64,000 nt of DNA from the NCBI RefSeq assembly GCF_000515395.1, contig NZ_KI911782.1, positions 434,001 to 498,000 on the forward strand, given 5' to 3'. This DNA is from Jiangella gansuensis DSM 44835 (GTDB lineage: Bacteria > Actinomycetota > Actinomycetes > Jiangellales > Jiangellaceae). Shown here piece after piece: positions 36,299-44,707 of this stretch. The stretch's first letter is position 1. Each line of letters opens with the position of its first letter. The notes under the pieces were generated by a model that saw only the letters and a list, made by a program, of their open reading frames with translations, had not been told where the DNA came from and made no database searches. Position numbers and translations under genes: made by a program.

Positions 36299-36310
36299 AA
36301 AGGAGGTGAC
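36299..36310 (+). promoter_or_regulatory. Near-perfect ribosome-binding site of bldC
   Basis: AAAGGAGGTGAC is complementary to the 16S rRNA 3' end over almost its whole length and stands at the right distance from ATG 36312. It decides the bldC start among several in-frame options. Confidence 0.85.
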
Positions 36311-36311
36311 G

Positions 36312-36533
36312 ATGGCGACCAGGACGCAAGACGCCGAGCCCCTCCTCACTCCTGCCGAGGTGGCGGCCATGTTCCGGGTGGATCCGAAGACAGTGACGCG
36401 GTGGGCCAAGGCCGGCAAGCTCACGTCGATCCGGACACTCGGTGGCCACCGGCGGTACCGCGAGTCCGAGGTGCGAGCGCTGCTCAACGGGCAAGGGTCC
36501 GCCGTAGAGCGTGTCGAGGTCGGCGAGCTCTGA
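36312..36533 (+). CDS. bldC: BldC-type MerR-like DNA-binding developmental regulator
   Basis: A 73-residue protein made up of a single MerR-like winged helix, with no effector domain. The sequence LLTPAEVAAMFRVDPKTVTRW, AKAGKLTSIRTLGGHRRYRE (split here at Trp) is the BldC pattern. In Streptomyces BldC binds direct repeats head-to-tail and delays the onset of development. The strong ribosome site at 36299 fixes the start. The neighbours vdh, DUF3073 and purM are the same as in Streptomyces. Confidence 0.93.
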   Translation: MATRTQDAEPLLTPAEVAAMFRVDPKTVTRWAKAGKLTSIRTLGGHRRYRESEVRALLNGQGSAVERVEVGEL

Positions 36534-36783
36534 GGGGTGAGGATCGCCTCACTACACGCTCGACTTGTGCCGAGCGGGGGCGGTAACACGGGGAAGACAG
36601 GCTGGGCCCGTAGGCGGCGGGCCAGGCCGTGATGGGGGCTGCGCGGTAACGCGCAACTAGAAGTCGCGCGATCTGTGAGGTCACTCCGGTCGCGCGCGAT
36701 CGGGTCGGAGTCGCTGGTGCGGCGTGATCATTCTCGAGGGTGGGACATGATCTTCACGCGCATCGATGAAGCCGCCAGACGTC

Positions 36784-36817
36784 GACACGGGCGGCACGCA
36801 CGACAGCCGCCCGTGTC
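36784..36817 (+). terminator. Rho-independent terminator in the bldC-kdgD gap
   Basis: GACACGGGCGGC (36784-36795), a 10-nt loop and the exact complement (36806-36817), then a T-rich run (ATCTTTCGAGTTTC...TTTT). It is the only hairpin in the window followed by a clear T-rich stretch. It is 250 bp past bldC. Confidence 0.85.
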
Positions 36818-36994
36818 AGCATCTTTCGAGTTTCACTTTCTTTTCTCGTCCGGGAACTTTCCTTTCCGGCCGGCCGCGGCTCGGCCGTCTCCATGATCCC
36901 GGCATCGGCCGATCGGCCATTCTTCTCGGATGAATTCGCTGCGGTAGCAGAACTTCAACTTTCAATTGTTCCGACGCGGTCATCGCGCACCTCG

Positions 36995-37010
36995 TGCGAA
37001 TGCATTCGCA
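36995..37010. promoter_or_regulatory. Perfect 16-bp palindrome, operator candidate
   Basis: TGCGAATGCATTCGCA is its own complement over all 16 bases. A second perfect palindrome, TCACATGTGA, lies at 37061-37070. Both are upstream of the sugar-acid cluster and could bind its regulator, but they stand about 300 bp before the likely kdgD promoter. Confidence 0.5.
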
Positions 37011-37334
37011 TCTCGAGCTCGCCTGCTGTGACGCCGCCTGCGGAATCCTGCCGACACTTGTCACATGTGAATCGACGCCGTCGATGGCGCCCACACGAGC
37101 GAGCCGATGCATACCTCAGGAGGTCGAGCCGCCGACCGGGGCGTCCGCGGCGGGTGCTCGACCGGACGGCGCCGGCGGGTGCGCTCGGTCAGCGACTGCG
37201 GGCTCCAGGCGCCGCCCGGGTAGCGCATGGGTTCTCCTCGGAGTCGTCGTCGGCGGAACGCTACGACTTCGAGCGTGGTCAAGGTCGCTCCCGACCGAAC
37301 AGCTCATTGATCGTCGTTCAGTCTTAGTAGCGCC

Positions 37335-37364
37335 TTGTTGCGAGCCAGTCTCTATCAATACAGT
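37335..37364 (+). promoter_or_regulatory. Likely promoter of kdgD and the sugar-acid cluster
   Basis: TTGTTG (37335-37340), 18-nt spacer, TACAGT (37359-37364), then seven bases to GTG 37372. The layout is that of a leaderless promoter. A similar TTGTTG stands in the gap before the beta-helix gene (38367-38372) but with no clear partner box. Confidence 0.6.
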
Positions 37365-37371
37365 CGTCGCC

Positions 37372-38304
37372 GTGACTGGACACCATCGAGCCGACGAGCT
37401 CCGCCGGGCGCTGTCCGGCCTGAACTCCTTCCCCGTCACCCCGTTCGAGGCCGGTGGCGACGTGGACCTCCTCCGCTTCGCCGCGCATGTCGATCATCAG
37501 GTGCGGCACGGAGCCACCTCCGTCTTCCCGGCCTGCGGTACGGGCGAGTACGCCGCGCTCGCGCCGGTCGAGTACCGAGCCGTTGTCGAGCAGGCGGTGC
37601 GCACCGTCGACGGCCGGCTGCCGGTGCTCGCCGGCGTGGGGGTCAACCAGGCCGTCGCGCGGGAGCAGCTGGCGTTCCTCGAGCAGGCAGGGGCCGACGG
37701 TGCCTTGCTCCTGCCGCCGTACCTGGCGCCGGGTGACGCGCACGCCCTCGCGGACTACTACCGCGGCGTGATCACCGCGACCGACCTTCCGGTCCTGCTC
37801 TACGTGCGTCCGGAAGCACCGCTCGACGCCGACGCCCTCCTGCTGCTGTGCGAACACGCGAACGTGCTCGGGGTGAAGGACGGCATCGGCGATGCCGAGC
37901 GGCTCTCCCGGATGGTCGGCGCGCTGGGCGACGAGCGGGTCGTCCTGAACGGCATGCCCACCGCCGAGCTCTCCGCGGCGGCATTCGGCGGCCTGGGGGT
38001 CACCGGCTATTCGTCGGCGGTCTACAACTTCGTCCCGGACATCGCGGTGGCGTTCCGTCGCGCGGTCGCCGACGGTGACGCCGCGCGACAGGAGCAGATC
38101 CTCGACGCGTTCTACCGGCCCTTCGGTGAACTGCGCGACCGCCGCCGCGGCTACGCCGTCAGCCTGGTGAAGGCGGGTGTTTCGGCTCTGCTCGGCGACG
38201 TCGGTGTGCCGCGCGCCCCGTTGCCGACGGCCGACGGCGCGACCGCGCGGAGCCTGGTCGACCTGGTGGGCAAGGCGCGCGCCGCACTGGGGGAGAGCAG
38301 CTGA
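37372..38304 (+). CDS. kdgD: 5-dehydro-4-deoxyglucarate dehydratase
   Basis: A 310-residue class I aldolase-fold (DapA-like) enzyme, expected to dehydrate and decarboxylate 5-keto-4-deoxyglucarate to 2-oxoglutarate semialdehyde. The family pattern is followed closely: LNSFPVTPF, ACGTGEYAAL, LAGVGVN, LLLPPYL, LGVKDGIGDAERL with the Schiff-base Lys, NGMPTAE, GYSSAVYNFVPD and RRGYAVSLVKAG. GTG at 37372 fits the promoter and family length; the frame is open much further upstream but without protein-like sequence. It opens the cluster that includes glucarate dehydratase. Confidence 0.88.
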   Translation: MTGHHRADELRRALSGLNSFPVTPFEAGGDVDLLRFAAHVDHQVRHGATSVFPACGTGEYAALAPVEYRAVVEQAVRTVDGRLPVLAGVGVNQAVAREQLAFLEQAGADGALLLPPYLAPGDAHALADYYRGVITATDLPVLLYVRPEAPLDADALLLLCEHANVLGVKDGIGDAERLSRMVGALGDERVVLNGMPTAELSAAAFGGLGVTGYSSAVYNFVPDIAVAFRRAVADGDAARQEQILDAFYRPFGELRDRRRGYAVSLVKAGVSALLGDVGVPRAPLPTADGATARSLVDLVGKARAALGESS

Positions 38305-38459
38305 ACGTGACGTTCCGGACGGGGCCCTGTCGAGCAGAGTAATAGGCAGTTCATCTCAATACCACCTTGTTGAAACTTGCCCGTCATAAATAGCGTCAGC
38401 GGGGACCAGAGGACACCGACGCCGACCGTGGCCGAGCAGCCACTGAGGGAGAGGACGCG

Positions 38460-41435
38460 ATGACGCGTACTTCGACGCACCGACGCGAGGCCACCGGGAT
38501 TCGCGCCGCGGGAGCCGTAGCCGCCCTGACGACGCTGGTCGCGGCGGTGCTGCCGGCTCAGGCGGCGACCCCGGACCGCCTCGGCCCGCCGGCCCACGCG
38601 AACCCGCCCGCGCACGCCGCCGCAACCGTCACCATCGTCGTCGCGCCGGATGGCGACGACGACAACCCGGGGACGGTGGGCGCGCCACTGCGGACGCTGA
38701 CAGCGGCTCAGCAGGCCGTCCGGGATCTCGATGCCATTCCCGGCGGTGGTGTGGAGGTGCTGCTGCGCGGCGGCCGGTACGAGCTGAGCGACACGTTAAG
38801 CTTCGACGCGCGCGACTCCGGCCGCGACGGCCACCCGGTCACCTGGGCGGCCTGGCCCGGGGAGGAACCCGTGATCGACGGCGGCCGACTCGTGGACGGG
38901 TGGGCGGTCCACGATCCGGCCGCGGGCATCTGGGCGGCGCCGGCCGACGGGCGGACTGCCCGGCAGCTCTACGTCGACGGCGCCCGCGCCACCCGCGCCC
39001 GCACCGAGTCCTTCACCGGTACCACTACCACCGACGACACCGGTCACGTGACCACCGACGCCGGCCCGCTCGCCTGGCAGCGTCCCGAGGGCGTCGAGCT
39101 GGTGTACCGGCGCATCTGGACGCAGCCGCGCAACCTCGTCGCGTCCGTGTCCGAGACGACCGACGGACGCACCCGCGTCACCATGGCCCAGCCCGGCTGG
39201 GGCTACAACCGGCGCAAGGGCGGCACGTCGACCACTACGCCGCCGGAATGGATCGAGAACGACTACACCTTCCTCGACGAGCCGGGCGAGTGGTACCTCG
39301 ACCCGGTCGCCGACACCGTGTACTACATTCCGCGTGCCGGTGAAGACCTGAGCACCGCCGACGTCGTCATCCCGGCGGTCGAGCGGCTGGTGACGGTGGA
39401 CGGTACGGCCGACGAGCCGGTTCACGACCTCGCCTTCGACGGCATCACGTTCGCGCATTCGACCTGGATGCAGCCCAGCGGCGAGCTGGGCGGCCACCCG
39501 GACATCCAGGGCAACCTGGTCCGCTTGCCGGAACCGGGCATGGACAACAAGGTCGCACCGATGCTGGTGACGCCGGGCGCGGTGTACCTGGAGCATGCGC
39601 ACCGCGTGTCGGTCACCGACGCCGTGTTCACCCGGCTCGGCAACGCCGCGCTCGACATCGCCCGGGGTTCGCGGGACGTGACGGTCGCCCGCTCACGCAT
39701 CGAGGACGTCGCCGGCGGCGGAGTCCAGATCGGCGAGGTCGACCTGTCCGACGGCTCGTACACGTACGACACCACGTCGCCGTACGACACCAGGAACTAC
39801 AACCCGGAGGACGAGCGGGACATCATCCGCGGTGTCGACGTGACGGGCAACCACATCGCGCGGGTGGGGCTGGACTACGCCTCGGCGGTCGGCGTCTTCG
39901 TCGGCTACACGCAGGAGGTCACGGTCGCGCACAACGACCTCGTCGACCTGCCGTACAGCGCCATCAGCATGGGCTGGGGGTGGGCGCAGCCGCAGCTGCT
40001 GGCCGGTTCCATCGCGAGGGACAACGCGATCGTCGGCAACACCATCAGGAACGCCATGACCACCCTGCACGACGGCGGCGCCATCTACACGCTCGGTGCC
40101 CAGCCCGGCACCACGATCCACCGCAACGTCATCGAGGACTCGGTGCTCGCGCTGTATCTCGACGAGGGCTCCAGCCAGATCGACCTCGCCCGGAATGTCT
40201 CGCTCGGGTCCGCCACCCTCGCGCTCCAGCAGGACTTCACCAACCGGCGCTACCCGACCGGAGCGTTCGGCAACACCGTCCGCGAGACCTACTGGCAGGG
40301 CGGCTCCGGTCCCGCCGCCGACGGCGTCGTGGCGCGGGAGAACGGCGACAACGTCCTGACCGGCAACGTGCGGGTGGCCGTGGGCACGCCGTGGCCGGCC
40401 GCGGCCGAGGAGATCGCTCGCGACGCCGGGATCTCCGCCGCCGACTGGGAGGTCGGCGACCCGTACGCCGCATTCCGGTTGACCGCGACAGCGGGGCCTG
40501 TCGAGGACGGCGCGGCCGAGGTTCAGGTGACGGCGCGCGTGGCGCGGGCGGCGCACATCGACCCGGACACCGAGGTGCGCTGGATCCTGGACGCCGGTAG
40601 CGACCTGGCCGGCCGCACGTTCACTGTCGACGGCCACGGCGCCGTCACCACGGACGCGAACGGCCGCGCCGTGTTCGGCACTCCGGAGCGGTTCGCCGAC
40701 GCCGTCGACCTGCGTGGTCTGACCGGCCGGGAACTGCGGCTCGGCGGGACGGTGCCGATCGGCCGGCACGAGTTCCGGCTCGGCCTGGCCGACGCCTCCG
40801 TCACCACCGCGGACGCGCTCGTCTGGTCCGAGCCGCGCGACGTGCTGGTCGCGCCGGAGATCAGCATCCTGACCGAGGACTTCGAGGCCACGGACCTCGG
40901 CTCGCTGCCGGCGGGATGGACGACGTCCGGCTCGCCGGGCAGCGCCGGCGTCGTCGCCGACCCCGACGGCACCGGCCGGAGCCTGCGGATCGACCACCAG
41001 ACCACCGGTTCGTCGTCGTTCCTGGCGTCGCTGCCGTTCCCGGCGCAGACCGGCGAGCTCGTGCTGAGGCTGCGGACCCGCGCCGAGCAGACCGGTGCGT
41101 ACGGGTACGGGCCCTGGCTGCGTGACGGCGCCAACGTCCACGGGCCGATGGTCGCCTTCCTCAACAACGGCAACTTCGGCGTCTACCGCTCGAATTCCTG
41201 GGGCGCCATCGGCGGCTACGAGGCCGGCCGCTGGTACGACCTCGTGCTACGCATCGACGTCGCCGCGAACCGCTACAGCGTCGCCGTCGACGGAACCATC
41301 CTCGCCGTGGACGTACCGTTCCGGGGAAGCGTCGACGACCTCGCGCTCCTGCAGTTCGGCGCCTTCTCCGGTGACACCGGCACCTTCCACGTGGACGACA
41401 TCGAACTGTCCCGCATCGACGGCGGCGCAGCGTGA
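38460..41435 (+). CDS. Large secreted right-handed beta-helix protein, probable polysaccharide-active enzyme
   Basis: A 991-residue exported protein. A signal peptide covers about residues 1-36. The N-terminal part (VAPDGDDDNPGTVGAPLRTL ... IDGGRLVDGW) is the usual opening of a pectate-lyase-like beta-helix. Beta-helix rungs run to about residue 620 with right-handed-repeat segments (DVTVARSRIEDVAGGGVQIG; NAIVGNTIRN; DGGAIYTLG; TIHRNVIEDS). The C terminus (about 805-985) is a jelly-roll sugar-binding-like domain (LTEDFEATDLGSLPAGW ... FHVDDIELSRI). Family and position suggest a lyase or glycosidase acting on an uronic-acid-rich polymer. The substrate and catalytic residues are not identified. 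Confidence 0.8.
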   Translation: MTRTSTHRREATGIRAAGAVAALTTLVAAVLPAQAATPDRLGPPAHANPPAHAAATVTIVVAPDGDDDNPGTVGAPLRTLTAAQQAVRDLDAIPGGGVEVLLRGGRYELSDTLSFDARDSGRDGHPVTWAAWPGEEPVIDGGRLVDGWAVHDPAAGIWAAPADGRTARQLYVDGARATRARTESFTGTTTTDDTGHVTTDAGPLAWQRPEGVELVYRRIWTQPRNLVASVSETTDGRTRVTMAQPGWGYNRRKGGTSTTTPPEWIENDYTFLDEPGEWYLDPVADTVYYIPRAGEDLSTADVVIPAVERLVTVDGTADEPVHDLAFDGITFAHSTWMQPSGELGGHPDIQGNLVRLPEPGMDNKVAPMLVTPGAVYLEHAHRVSVTDAVFTRLGNAALDIARGSRDVTVARSRIEDVAGGGVQIGEVDLSDGSYTYDTTSPYDTRNYNPEDERDIIRGVDVTGNHIARVGLDYASAVGVFVGYTQEVTVAHNDLVDLPYSAISMGWGWAQPQLLAGSIARDNAIVGNTIRNAMTTLHDGGAIYTLGAQPGTTIHRNVIEDSVLALYLDEGSSQIDLARNVSLGSATLALQQDFTNRRYPTGAFGNTVRETYWQGGSGPAADGVVARENGDNVLTGNVRVAVGTPWPAAAEEIARDAGISAADWEVGDPYAAFRLTATAGPVEDGAAEVQVTARVARAAHIDPDTEVRWILDAGSDLAGRTFTVDGHGAVTTDANGRAVFGTPERFADAVDLRGLTGRELRLGGTVPIGRHEFRLGLADASVTTADALVWSEPRDVLVAPEISILTEDFEATDLGSLPAGWTTSGSPGSAGVVADPDGTGRSLRIDHQTTGSSSFLASLPFPAQTGELVLRLRTRAEQTGAYGYGPWLRDGANVHGPMVAFLNNGNFGVYRSNSWGAIGGYEAGRWYDLVLRIDVAANRYSVAVDGTILAVDVPFRGSVDDLALLQFGAFSGDTGTFHVDDIELSRIDGGAA

Positions 41436-41470
41436 CGCGCGCCTGCCGCAACGAGAGGAGATCACCTGCC

Positions 41471-42793
41471 ATGAAGGCTGGATGGACGGCGAGGGTCGCG
41501 GCCGCGGCGGCGTTCTCGCTCGCGTTGAGCGGGTGCTTCAGCGGCTCGGAGGCCGACGACACCACCGGCAGCTCGGAAGGTTCGGGCGAGTCCGGCGAGA
41601 CGGTCAGCCTGCGGCTCGCGCACGGCTGGACCGGAGAGGTCCCGCAGGCCCGCGCCTTCGAACCCGCGGTCGAGCGGTTCCAGGAGGAGCACCCCGAGAT
41701 CGACCTGACCGTCGAGACCGCGGCCGGCAACGAGATCAAGACCCTGGTCTCCTCGGACATGGCCGCCGGCCGGGAGCCCGACGTGTTCCTGCACTGGGGA
41801 ACCCGGGACACCTCGCCCTACATCGAGGACGACCGCCTCGCCGACCTGACCGACTACCTCGACGAGAACCCCGAGATCCGGGACCGCTACGAGGAGGGCG
41901 CGTTCGACTCCGTCACCTGGGACGGCCGGGTGTACGGGCTGCCCATCGGCGCCTACGCCCAGGTGCTCCTGATCAACGACGCGGTTATGGACGCCGCCGG
42001 CGTCGAGCCGCCACAGGACGAGGCGGACGTGTTGCGCGCCGTCGAGGAACTGGTGGCCGCCGACGTCATCCCGTTCGCGGTCAACGGCACCGCCGAGCGG
42101 TACCTGTTCGAGCTGTTCCTCGCCCGCGAGCTGGGCGCGGACGGCCTGGACGCAGTGGCGACGGGTGACCCGGCCACTCGGGACGCCATCACGTCCGCCG
42201 CCGCTCAGGTGATGGAGCTGCGCGACGCGGGCGCGTTCCCGGAAGGTGCCGAGACCCTGCAGACCCTGCAGGCGCTCGAGCTGTACAACTCCGGCGCGGC
42301 GGCGATGTTCTACAACGAGACCTGGACCATCGGGAACCTCACCGACGAGGTCATCGAGACCACGACGCTGTCGACCTACCCGGGCGCCGACGTGCGCACA
42401 CTGGCCGGCGCCGGCTACTACGTGTACATCAGCGCCGACGCCTGGGCGGACGAGGAGCGCCGCGCGGCCGCCCTGGAGCTGGCCGAGTACCTGGCCGGCC
42501 CGGAGGTGAACACCGACCTCGTCGAGATCTCCTGGTACCCGTCGCCGATGGTCGACGACGAGCTCGACGTCGACACGTCGGCGCTGCCGGCTCTGGTTCA
42601 GGACATGCTGCAGACCCGCGCCGACGCCGTCGCATCCGGTGAGTTCGCCGACAAGCTCGACGAGAAGCTGACCGCTGGGGCGTTCGAGAGCCTGACGTCG
42701 CTGGCCGAGCGGTTGTTCATCGGGGAGCTGACGCCCGAGCAGTTCGCCGACGCGCTGCTCGACGCCACCGCCGCCGACCCGGCGAGGCTCTGA
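41471..42793 (+). CDS. ABC transporter sugar-binding lipoprotein
   Basis: A 440-residue extracellular solute-binding protein of family 1. The lipobox is LSGC with the lipid-bearing Cys at residue 22, followed by a Ser/Gly/Glu-rich linker. The core (LAHGWTGEVPQARAFEPAVERFQEEHPEIDL) is typical for oligosaccharide binders. ATG at 41471 has GAGAGGAG upstream. It is followed 5 bp later by the permease genes; no ATP-binding subunit is encoded nearby, so a shared MsiK-type ATPase is likely used. Confidence 0.92.
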   Translation: MKAGWTARVAAAAAFSLALSGCFSGSEADDTTGSSEGSGESGETVSLRLAHGWTGEVPQARAFEPAVERFQEEHPEIDLTVETAAGNEIKTLVSSDMAAGREPDVFLHWGTRDTSPYIEDDRLADLTDYLDENPEIRDRYEEGAFDSVTWDGRVYGLPIGAYAQVLLINDAVMDAAGVEPPQDEADVLRAVEELVAADVIPFAVNGTAERYLFELFLARELGADGLDAVATGDPATRDAITSAAAQVMELRDAGAFPEGAETLQTLQALELYNSGAAAMFYNETWTIGNLTDEVIETTTLSTYPGADVRTLAGAGYYVYISADAWADEERRAAALELAEYLAGPEVNTDLVEISWYPSPMVDDELDVDTSALPALVQDMLQTRADAVASGEFADKLDEKLTAGAFESLTSLAERLFIGELTPEQFADALLDATAADPARL

Positions 42794-42798
42794 CGTCC

Positions 42799-43821
42799 AT
42801 GGCCGCACCATCGGCGTCCAGCGCCGTCACTCACGGGGGCCCGGCCGGTCGTGCACCGTCCGGGCGGGTCCCCGGCGCCGCGCCGCGACAGCCGGCGGGC
42901 ACCGTGCGCCCCCGCCGCCGCTCCAGCCTGCGTCGCAACCGGTACCGGGGCCGCAACCTGCTGGTCCTGGCGCTGTTCCTGCTGCCCGCGGTTGCGCTGT
43001 ACGGCTGGCTGTTCATCGGCTCGGTCGGCCAGACCGTGCTGTACAGCTTCTACGACTGGAACGCGGTCAGTGACCCGGTTCCCGTGGGGCTGGACAACTT
43101 CACCCGGCTCGCCGCCGACCCGATCTTCGGCCAGGCATTGGTCAACACGCTGTACATGACGGGCCTGCTGGTCTTCGTGCAACTGCCCGGCGCGTTCCTG
43201 CTGGCCTGGTTCCTCTACCGGCGGGTACGCGGCTGGCGGTTCCTGCGCACCGTGTACTTCCTGCCCGTCGTCATCTCCACCGCCGCCGTCGCGCTGCTGT
43301 TCGGCTTCCTGTACGAGCCCAACTTCGGTGTCCTGAACGCCCTGCTGGAGCGGGTGGGCCTGGACGACCTCGGCCGCGACTGGCTGGGCGACCCGCTCAC
43401 CGCCATGACCGCCGTCTCCGTTCCACTGCTGTGGAAGGAGGTCGGGCTCATGATGATCATCCTGCTGGCGGCCATGCAGGGCCTGCCCGGCGAGGTGCTC
43501 GAGGCCGCCGAGATCGACGGCGTCAACGGCTACCAGCGGCTGCGGCACATCGTGCTGCCGCTGCTGTCGCGGGCCATCGGGCTGTGCCTGCTGCTGTGCA
43601 TCACCACGGCGTTCAAGGTCTTCGACTTCGTGCTGCTGATGACCGGCGGCGGCCCGGGCAACCGGACCGAGATCACCGGCTCCTACCTGTACGCCCAGGG
43701 CTTCGAGCGGTTCGAGTACGGCTACGGCAGCGCCGTCGCGGTCGTGCTCACGCTGGTCGTGGTACTGGTCGTCAGCATCCCGCGGCTGTTCCGGCTCGTC
43801 ATGAGGAGGCCGACGCCATGA
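42799..43821 (+). CDS. ABC sugar transporter permease 1 (MalF-like)
   Basis: A 340-residue inner-membrane permease with a 50-residue basic N terminus and six transmembrane helices. The EAA loop that contacts the ATPase reads EAAEIDGVNGYQRLRHIVLPLL (split EAAEIDGVNG / YQRLRHIVLPLL). It partners with the next gene; their overlap is ATGA. The unusually long N-terminal tail is rich in Ala, Pro and Arg, and a later start is possible. Confidence 0.92.
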   Translation: MAAPSASSAVTHGGPAGRAPSGRVPGAAPRQPAGTVRPRRRSSLRRNRYRGRNLLVLALFLLPAVALYGWLFIGSVGQTVLYSFYDWNAVSDPVPVGLDNFTRLAADPIFGQALVNTLYMTGLLVFVQLPGAFLLAWFLYRRVRGWRFLRTVYFLPVVISTAAVALLFGFLYEPNFGVLNALLERVGLDDLGRDWLGDPLTAMTAVSVPLLWKEVGLMMIILLAAMQGLPGEVLEAAEIDGVNGYQRLRHIVLPLLSRAIGLCLLLCITTAFKVFDFVLLMTGGGPGNRTEITGSYLYAQGFERFEYGYGSAVAVVLTLVVVLVVSIPRLFRLVMRRPTP

Positions 43822-44699
43822 CCGTCACGGAGACCCCGCCGCCGACCACCGAGGCAGGTGCGTCGCCCGGCCGGCCGCGGCGGCCGGTGCTGGCGCTGGC
43901 CCGCGGCTCCTTCGTGTGGGGCTACGCCGCGATCACGATCTTCGGCTTCGCATTCGTGGCGATCTCGGCGTTCAAGTCCAACGCCGAGATCTTCGCCGAC
44001 CCGTTCGCGCTGCCGCAGTCGTGGGGCTTCGACAACCTGACCCGTGCCTGGACCACCGCGAACATCGGCGACTATTTCGTCAACACCGCACTCGTGGCGG
44101 TCGTGACGACGGTGGCCAGCACGCTGTTGGCGGCCACGGTGGCCTACACGATCGTACGGATGCGCTTCCCGGGGTCGTCGATGGTGTACCTGGCGTTCGC
44201 CATCGGCGTCGGCGTGCCGCTGCAGGCGCTGCTCGTGCCGACGTTCATCGTCATGAACAACGCCGGCCTGCTCGACAGCCTCACCTCGCTGATCCTCGTC
44301 TACACGGCGTTCGCGCTGCCCAAAGCGGTGTTCCTGCTGGCCGCCTTCATGAAGGACGTGCCGGCAGAGCTGGAGGAGGCCGCGCTGATCGACGGAGCGG
44401 GCGAGTTCACCATCTTCCGTCGGGTGGTGGTGCCGCTGTGCCGGCCGGCCCTGGCGACGGTGGCAGTGCTGGAGTTCCTGGGCGCGTGGAACGAGTACGT
44501 GTACGCCAGCGTGCTCATCCGCAGCCCCGAGAACCGGACCATCTCGCTGGGCCTGGCCTCGTTCAGTTCCGAGTACGCCAGCGACTACGGGCTCATCGCG
44601 GCCGGCGTGCTGATCACGGTCGTGCCCGTCGTCATCGTCTACATCCTGCTGCAACGGCAGGTCGTCGCCGGCCTGTCCTCCGGCGCTCTGAAAGGGTGA
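43818..44699 (+). CDS. ABC sugar transporter permease 2 (MalG-like)
   Basis: A 293-residue permease of the MalG type with six helices and the EAA loop EEAALIDGAGEFTIFRRVVVPL (split EEAALIDGAG / EFTIFRRVVVPL). ATG at 43818 overlaps the preceding stop by 4 bp. With the binding protein and permease 1 it forms an importer for the product of the secreted beta-helix enzyme; this link is inferred from gene order. Confidence 0.92.
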   Translation: MTVTETPPPTTEAGASPGRPRRPVLALARGSFVWGYAAITIFGFAFVAISAFKSNAEIFADPFALPQSWGFDNLTRAWTTANIGDYFVNTALVAVVTTVASTLLAATVAYTIVRMRFPGSSMVYLAFAIGVGVPLQALLVPTFIVMNNAGLLDSLTSLILVYTAFALPKAVFLLAAFMKDVPAELEEAALIDGAGEFTIFRRVVVPLCRPALATVAVLEFLGAWNEYVYASVLIRSPENRTISLGLASFSSEYASDYGLIAAGVLITVVPVVIVYILLQRQVVAGLSSGALKG

Positions 44700-44707
44700 G
44701 CACCGCC

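Larger units (their letters stand above)
36534..37371. other. 0.84-kb noncoding region between bldC and kdgD
   Basis: No credible protein gene is seen; short open frames on both strands have no ribosome site or family features. It holds a strong terminator (36784-36817), two perfect palindromes (36995-37010 and 37061-37070) and the likely kdgD promoter (37335-37364). About 250 bp separate the bldC stop from the terminator, room for a long 3' UTR or a small RNA. GC content dips after 36820. Confidence 0.6.

Noticed and set aside
36675-36896. Possible small gene after bldC (73 codons, plus)
   Set aside because: No ribosome site, it runs through the strong terminator hairpin at 36784-36817, and the sequence is Arg-rich without homology features.
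37061-37439. Minus-strand open frames upstream of kdgD that could encode a divergent regulator
   Set aside because: Two overlapping frames without HTH or other motif, no ribosome sites, and they cover the likely kdgD promoter.
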